A stretch of DNA of 19,794 nt, taken from assembly GCA_947167555.1 (NCBI GenBank), contig CAMVIO010000010.1:1-19794 (forward strand), written 5' to 3'. Positions 16,701-19,794 of the stretch are shown here, piece after piece. The translations under genes and the position numbers were made by a program. This stretch comes from an uncultured Selenomonadales bacterium. Lineage in GTDB: Bacteria > Bacillota > Negativicutes > Selenomonadales > Selenomonadaceae. The notes below the pieces were generated by a model. It searched no databases. It was not told the origin of the DNA and worked only from the letters and a program-made list of their open reading frames with translations. How positions within the stretch are numbered: position 1 is the first letter of the stretch; every line of letters begins with the position of its first letter.

Positions 16701-16718
16701 TTGATGCATGTGCATCAA
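16701..16718. repeat. Perfect 8-bp palindrome
   Basis: TTGATGCA (16701-16708) and TGCATCAA (16711-16718) surround a 2-base centre. It sits 22 bases beyond the toxin stop codon and has no T tract, so it is not a terminator. Role unknown. Confidence 0.4.
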
Positions 16719-16740
16719 AGTATTTTATGTATGGTAATCT

Positions 16741-17034
16741 TTATTCGTTTCCGAAGATGTCGCTGTGCGTGCCGGTGCGCGATAGAGTCAATACCAATGT
16801 GTCTTTAATGATTTGATAGACTAACAACCAATCGGGCTGGATGTGGCATTCACGAAAGTTTTTCCATTTGCCTTTGAGCGCGTGGTCTTTGTCTGTTGGC
16901 GGTAGGTGCTCTCCCATCACTAATTTCTTAATTGCCTCGTCCAATAATTGCATAGGCAGGCCGCGTTTTTCCATCGTGCGGTAGTTTTTGCGGAATTCAG
17001 CCGTTGATTTTAAAATGTATTTAGTCTTCGCCAT
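16741..17034 (-). CDS. YafQ-family mRNA interferase toxin
   Basis: YafQ toxins are ribosome-dependent RNases of the RelE/ParE superfamily that cut mRNA in the A site. The 97-residue product has the family length and its key residues: H51, H64, D68 and H90 in DHALKGKWKNFRECHIQPDWLLVYQI and SRTGTHSDIF. They correspond to the H50, H63, D67 and H87 catalytic set of E. coli YafQ. The toxin should be active as all are present. The ATG at 17034 lies inside the antitoxin gene (14-base overlap), the usual arrangement, with no ribosome binding site needed beyond coupling. The genes are convergent with the secreted protein gene and share the terminator at 16616-16661. Confidence 0.92.
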   Translation of the reverse strand: MAKTKYILKSTAEFRKNYRTMEKRGLPMQLLDEAIKKLVMGEHLPPTDKDHALKGKWKNFRECHIQPDWLLVYQIIKDTLVLTLSRTGTHSDIFGNE

Positions 17035-17308
17035 GTTTAAGATCCTCGAAAAATTCGTCCAAATCCGTATAACCCTTCACAGAAGGATCGCGTGCGATGC
17101 GTTCGCTTTCCAGCATGGCGGCGATGGTTTCCTCGTTGGGGCGGTCGACGGAGATATGGAAAGGGATGCGCCCTTCGCGCAGGGTTTGGCGGATGAATAC
17201 GTTGAATGCTGTCGTCATGCTCATACCGATTTCGCTGAAAAATTCGTCGGCGCGTTCTTTCAGCTCGCGATCCATGCGGATGCTGATGTTGGTCGTTGCA
17301 GATGCCAT
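17021..17308 (-). CDS. RelB/DinJ-family antitoxin
   Basis: The 95-residue product is the partner antitoxin. Its N-terminal part (TTNISIRMDRELKERADEFFSEIGMSMTTAFNVFIRQ) is a ribbon-helix-helix DNA-binding domain, which forms dimers and represses its own promoter. The C-terminal acidic tail (DLDEFFEDLKHGED) would wrap and block the toxin. The ATG at 17308 has AAGGAGATG about 7 bases upstream. The upstream region has a promoter with two copies of TTGCACGAA, expected to be its operator. Confidence 0.93.
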   Translation of the reverse strand: MASATTNISIRMDRELKERADEFFSEIGMSMTTAFNVFIRQTLREGRIPFHISVDRPNEETIAAMLESERIARDPSVKGYTDLDEFFEDLKHGED

Positions 17309-17336
17309 AGTATCATCTCCTTGTTTTTATGATGTT

Positions 17337-17365
17337 ATTGTATATGATTTGCACGAAAAAAACAA
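17337..17365 (-). promoter_or_regulatory. Promoter of the antitoxin-toxin operon
   Basis: On the minus strand TTGTTT (17365-17360) and TACAAT (17342-17337) are separated by 17 bases. The -35 box is weak, which is common for autoregulated toxin-antitoxin promoters. Confidence 0.5.
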
Positions 17366-17378
17366 TATATTGCACGAA
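17349..17378. promoter_or_regulatory. Direct-repeat operator of the toxin-antitoxin operon
   Basis: TTGCACGAA occurs at 17349-17357 and again at 17370-17378, offset by 21 bp (two helical turns). The 10-bp palindrome CAATATATTG (17363-17372) lies between and touches the second copy. Both repeats flank the -35 box, as expected for ribbon-helix-helix repression. Confidence 0.5.
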
Positions 17379-17461
17379 TCACGGAAAACGCGTTGCCGAC
17401 AGTGGACAATGCGTCATTTTTCTGCGAAAATAGAAAAGATGATTTGAAAAGGAGAATTTCG

Positions 17462-18853
17462 ATGGCGGGGAAGAAGCGGAAGACGGTTTATGTTTGCCAG
17501 TCCTGCGGGGCGGAATCGGCGAAGTGGCTGGGGAAGTGCCCCGGCTGCGGGGCTTGGAACACGATGGTCGAGGAGGTCGTAGCCCCGGAGAGCACGGGGA
17601 AGGGGCTTCGGCTTGGGCTGTCCGATACCGTGCCGCCCCGGCTGATCGGTGAAGTGGAGACGGAGGATTTGCCTCGTTTTCCGACGGGCTCGGAGGAATT
17701 GGATCGGGTGCTGGGCGGCGGCGTGATTCCCGGCTCGATGGTGCTGATCGTCGGCGATCCCGGCGTGGGCAAGTCGAGCCTGACGCTTCGTGTATCCGCC
17801 GACGTGGCGCGGCTCGGGCGGCGGGTGCTCTATGTGACGGGCGAGGAATCGACGCGACAGATTCGTATGCGCGCCGACCGTCTCGACGCGGTGGCCGACG
17901 GGCTTTTCGTCGTCAGCGAAACGAATCTCGACACGATTTCCCTGCATATCGAAAAAATAAAACCGGAGCTACTCGTTATCGACTCGATCCAGACGATTTT
18001 CCGGCCGGAGCTGGAAAGCGCGCCGGGCAGCGTGAGCCAGGTGCGGGAGTCCAGCGTCGAGCTCTTGCGCATCGCGAAGGCGGGTGGCATCGCGGCCTTC
18101 GTCATCGGTCACGTCACGAAGGACGGCAGCCTCGCGGGGCCTCGCGTCCTGGAGCATATCGTGGATACGGTGCTTTTCTTCGAAGGCGAGAAGAACGCGG
18201 GTTATCGGGTGCTCCGCGCCATCAAGAACCGCTTCGGCAGCACGAACGAGATTGGTTTGTTCGAGATGCGGGACACGGGGCTTTGCGATGTGCCGGACAT
18301 CTCGAAGTTTTTCCTTTCGGAGCGGGAGGCGGATTCCGGCACGGCGGTCATTCCGACGGTAGAGGGGACGAGGCCGCTCTTGGTCGAGGTGCAGGCGCTT
18401 GTCGCGCAGACACCCTATGTGCCGCCGCGCCGTACTTCCGACGCGGTGGATTTGAAACGGCTCCAGTTGCTCCTCGCGGTGCTGGAAAAACGCGTGCGGC
18501 TGCCGCTGGGAAATTCCGACGTCTATGTCAAGGCGGCGGGCGGCATCCGCATCGACGAGCCCGCCGCTGATCTCGGCCTTTGCGTGGCAATGGCGTCGAG
18601 CTTCGCAAATCGCCGTCCGCGTCCGAAGACGATCATTTTCGGCGAGGTCGGCTTGTCTGGCGAGGTGCGCGCGGTGGGGCAGGCGGAGACAAGGCTCCGC
18701 GAGGCGGCAAGGCTCGGCTTTGAGGCCGCCGTGCTGCCGGAGAAAAACGCCCGCGCGCTGAAGGGCACGAAGACAGGCATCAAACTGCTGCCTGCGGCGA
18801 CTATCGGCGACGCGCTGAAGCTGGCGCTGCCGCGGGAAAAGGAAAGCGAATAA
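17462..18853 (+). CDS. radA: DNA repair protein RadA
   Basis: RadA is a RecA-like helicase that promotes branch migration in recombination repair and in natural transformation. The 463-residue product has the N-terminal zinc finger (C12, C15, C26, C29), Walker A GDPGVGKSS (98-106), Walker B LLVIDS near residue 170, the RadA-specific KNRFG motif (255-259), and a C-terminal Lon-like domain ending in the AAGGIRIDEPAADLGLC and AVGQAETRLREAARLGF segments. The frame is open from 17393, but the ATG at 17462 has AAAAGGAG 7 bases upstream and gives the family N-terminus MAGKKRKTVYVCQSCG. No clear promoter was found in the 90 bases before it. RadA plus the ComM-like gene earlier in the window suggest a transformation-competent organism. 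Confidence 0.97.
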   Translation: MAGKKRKTVYVCQSCGAESAKWLGKCPGCGAWNTMVEEVVAPESTGKGLRLGLSDTVPPRLIGEVETEDLPRFPTGSEELDRVLGGGVIPGSMVLIVGDPGVGKSSLTLRVSADVARLGRRVLYVTGEESTRQIRMRADRLDAVADGLFVVSETNLDTISLHIEKIKPELLVIDSIQTIFRPELESAPGSVSQVRESSVELLRIAKAGGIAAFVIGHVTKDGSLAGPRVLEHIVDTVLFFEGEKNAGYRVLRAIKNRFGSTNEIGLFEMRDTGLCDVPDISKFFLSEREADSGTAVIPTVEGTRPLLVEVQALVAQTPYVPPRRTSDAVDLKRLQLLLAVLEKRVRLPLGNSDVYVKAAGGIRIDEPAADLGLCVAMASSFANRRPRPKTIIFGEVGLSGEVRAVGQAETRLREAARLGFEAAVLPEKNARALKGTKTGIKLLPAATIGDALKLALPREKESE

Positions 18854-18882
18854 CCGGGAAGACGTGGAGGAACAAGTATTCA

Positions 18883-18911
18883 TTGACGAAATCGTAAAAG
18901 AAGGATATAAT
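18883..18911 (+). promoter_or_regulatory. Consensus promoter of the antisense RNA
   Basis: TTGACG (18883-18888) and TATAAT (18906-18911) are separated by 17 bases. The start is expected near 18918. Confidence 0.75.
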
Positions 18912-18917
18912 AAACAC

Positions 18918-18948
18918 AAAGAAAAGGTGCTGCCGGTAAACGGTCAGC
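18918..18948 (-). terminator. Predicted terminator of the toxin mRNA
   Basis: GCTGCCG (18929-18935) pairs with CGGTCAGC (18941-18948) around the loop GTAAA, with one bulged T. On the minus strand it is followed three bases later by TTTTCTTT. The toxin transcript should end near 18920, just where the opposite RNA begins. Confidence 0.55.
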
Positions 18949-18960
18949 CCCATAGAGACG

Positions 18961-19011
18961 AATCAGAATGACCGTTCAGTTTGGGGACTGGGGCGGTCAT
19001 TTCTGATTTTT
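18961..19011 (+). terminator. Terminator of the antisense RNA
   Basis: AATCAGAATGACCG (18961-18974) pairs with 18994-19008 with a single bulge, and CAGT/ACTG extend the stem inside the loop. A T tract follows at 19007-19011. It also stops read-through from radA. Confidence 0.75.
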
Positions 19012-19092
19012 GTGGGTAGAACCCATCATATAGCCGAGCGAAAAAACTGCGACAGTGAAACTCGCCACAGATAAAAAATCAATCACGCTCAT
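18997..19092 (-). CDS. 31-residue hydrophobic peptide, predicted type I toxin (holin-like)
   Basis: The peptide reads MSVIDFLSVASFTVAVFSLGYMMG followed by STHKNQK. It has one membrane segment (residues 6-23) and a short polar, basic C-terminus, the layout of the putative holin-like toxin family and of TxpA/BsrG-type peptides. That likeness is from memory and not from a search. The ribosome binding site AAAGGAGGG (19107-19099 on the minus strand) is near-perfect, 6 bases before the ATG at 19092. It has its own extended -10 promoter at 19187-19215 and a leader of about 88 bases with competing GAGGGC/GCCCTC segments. A convergent RNA covers its 3' end. A real gene is well supported; the toxin role is inferred from the architecture. 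Confidence 0.72.
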   Translation of the reverse strand: MSVIDFLSVASFTVAVFSLGYMMGSTHKNQK

Positions 19093-19097
19093 AGGCA

Positions 19098-19146
19098 GCC
19101 CTCCTTTCTTTCGTGATTAGAGGGCATCAGCGCCCTCCGCAGAGGG
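19098..19146 (-). promoter_or_regulatory. Structured leader of the toxin mRNA that can hide its ribosome binding site
   Basis: Seen on the plus strand, GCCCTC (19098-19103), GAGGGC (19120-19125), GCCCTC (19132-19137) and GAGGG (19142-19146) alternate. On the mRNA the Shine-Dalgarno segment (19098-19103) can pair with 19120-19125, or 19120-19125 can pair with 19132-19137 and free it. The 19132-19137 segment can also pair with 19142-19146. Confidence 0.5.
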
Positions 19147-19186
19147 ACCAACCGCTACCGTTATTGGCAAACACCTTTTCGATGGG

Positions 19187-19215
19187 ATTATAGCATGAAT
19201 GTTTTGTATGCGCAA
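19187..19215 (-). promoter_or_regulatory. Extended -10 promoter of the small toxin gene
   Basis: On the minus strand TTGCGC (19215-19210) and TATAAT (19192-19187) are separated by 17 bases, with a TGC just before TATAAT. The start is expected near 19180. Confidence 0.75.
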
Positions 19216-19233
19216 GAAATGAAGACGCAAAAA

Positions 19234-19262
19234 TTGACAAAACTCGCGCTTCATCGTAAAAT
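19234..19262 (+). promoter_or_regulatory. Promoter of leuC
   Basis: TTGACA (19234-19239) and TAAAAT (19257-19262) are separated by 17 bases. The start should be near 19269, about 41 bases before the leuC ATG. This leader is too short for a T-box and no T-box AGGGTGG motif is seen. Confidence 0.7.
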
Positions 19263-19309
19263 TTCAAGTTGAGAATGCCCTTTGTGGGTATGATTTTGGG
19301 GGGAATTTT

Positions 19310-19794
19310 ATGGGCATGAATATGAGCGAGAAGATTCTGGCGCAGCACGCGGGGCTGGCTTCCGTCGAGGCGGGGCAGTTGATTACCTGCAAGCTCGATA
19401 TGGTGCTGGCGAACGATATCACCGCGCCGCCCGCGATCAAAGAGTTTGAGAAAATCGGCGGCGACGTGTTCGACCCGGCGAAGATCGCGCTGGTGCCGGA
19501 CCACTTCACACCGAACAAGGATATGAAGACAGCCGAGCTGACGAAGATCGTGCGGGACTTCGCGCGGGAACAGAAAATCGTCCATTATTTCGAGGTCGGC
19601 CACGACGCGGGCATCGAGCATGTGATCCTGCCGGAGCAGGGGCTCGTCGGACCGGGGATGCTGACCATCGGCGCGGACTCCCACACCTGCACTTACGGTG
19701 CGGTGAACGGCTTTTCCACCGGCGTCGGCACGACAGACCTTGCGGTGGCGTTGGCGACGGGCGAGGCATGGTTCAAGGTGCCGTCGGCCATCCG
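19310..19794 (+). CDS. leuC: 3-isopropylmalate dehydratase large subunit, 5' part
   Basis: LeuC with LeuD isomerises 2- and 3-isopropylmalate in leucine synthesis, using a [4Fe-4S] cluster like aconitase. The first 161 residues are in the window and the frame is open to its end. They show MSEKILAQHAGLASVEAGQL, NDITAPPAIKEFEKIG, LVPDHFTPNKD, HYFEVG and IGADSHTCTYGAVNGFSTGVGTTDLA, with the cluster ligand Cys in DSHTCT. The start residues MGMNMSEKIL and the overall pattern fit the shorter LeuC subfamily (about 420 residues, shared by Firmicutes and archaea; homoaconitase relatives are the nearest alternative). GGGGGG lies 6 bases upstream of the ATG. leuD is probably the next gene outside the window. 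Confidence 0.93.
   Translation, partial: MGMNMSEKILAQHAGLASVEAGQLITCKLDMVLANDITAPPAIKEFEKIGGDVFDPAKIALVPDHFTPNKDMKTAELTKIVRDFAREQKIVHYFEVGHDAGIEHVILPEQGLVGPGMLTIGADSHTCTYGAVNGFSTGVGTTDLAVALATGEAWFKVPSAI

Larger units (their letters stand above)
18918..19011 (+). ncRNA. Antisense RNA to the small membrane toxin mRNA
   Basis: A short RNA of about 94 bases is predicted from the promoter at 18883-18911 to the terminator ending at 19011. It is complementary to the 3' end of the opposite-strand small gene, covering its last five codons and its whole 3' untranslated region. Two alternative pairings compete: AACGGTCA (18939-18946) can pair with TGACCGTT (18969-18976), or TGACCG (18969-18974) can pair with CGGTCA (18994-18999) in the terminator. 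The start and end are predictions. Confidence 0.6.

Noticed and set aside
17393..17461. N-terminal extension of RadA by 23 codons.
   Set aside because: The ATG at 17462 has a good ribosome binding site and gives the standard zinc-finger N-terminus.
19263..19309. T-box or other leucine attenuator before leuC.
   Set aside because: The leader from the predicted start is only about 41 bases, has no AGGGTGG motif and no terminator hairpin.

Overview
The window looks like a chromosomal segment of a diderm Firmicute of the Negativicutes type, such as a Selenomonas relative. This is inferred from moderately high GC content, strong Firmicute-style ribosome binding sites, several lipoproteins and exported proteins of unknown family, consensus TTGACA/TATAAT promoters, and a type IV pilus cluster. 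No rRNA, tRNA, CRISPR array, insertion sequence or prophage was found.

Layout. Positions 1-834 hold a secreted DUF4367-like protein and a bidirectional terminator shared with the convergent chaperone gene clpB (831-3404, minus). The clpB promoter is overlapped by a perfect 12-bp palindrome that looks like a heat-shock operator. A large orphan lipoprotein (3613-4461) and a convergent histidine-rich lipoprotein (4560-5132, minus) follow, separated by a terminator. From 5255 to 14543 runs one tightly packed plus-strand operon: yifB/comM, aroE, an unidentified coiled-coil gene, a GspE/PilB-type assembly ATPase, a PilT-type ATPase, the PilC/GspF platform protein, a major pilin, a prepilin peptidase without a methyltransferase domain, and four minor pseudopilins in H-I-J-K order. 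Most of these genes overlap by a few bases. ComM-like helicase plus pilus genes suggest natural DNA uptake. No secretin or PilMNO genes are in the window.

From 14562 a separate promoter drives a two-gene unit: a 58-residue protein with a ferredoxin-type CxxCxxCxxxCP motif and a 285-residue protein with HExxH and ExxxD zinc-protease motifs. A secreted orphan protein (15851-16471) and a bidirectional terminator follow. Then comes a type II toxin-antitoxin pair (RelB/DinJ antitoxin and YafQ toxin, minus strand) with direct-repeat operators, then radA (17462-18853) and the start of leuC (19310 to the window end).

The most interesting region is 18883-19215, between radA and leuC. It carries an unlisted 31-codon membrane peptide gene on the minus strand with its own promoter, a very strong ribosome binding site and a structured leader. 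Its 3' end is covered by a short convergent antisense RNA on the plus strand with a consensus promoter and a hairpin terminator. This is the architecture of a type I toxin-antitoxin system of the TxpA/RatA or holin-like toxin kind.
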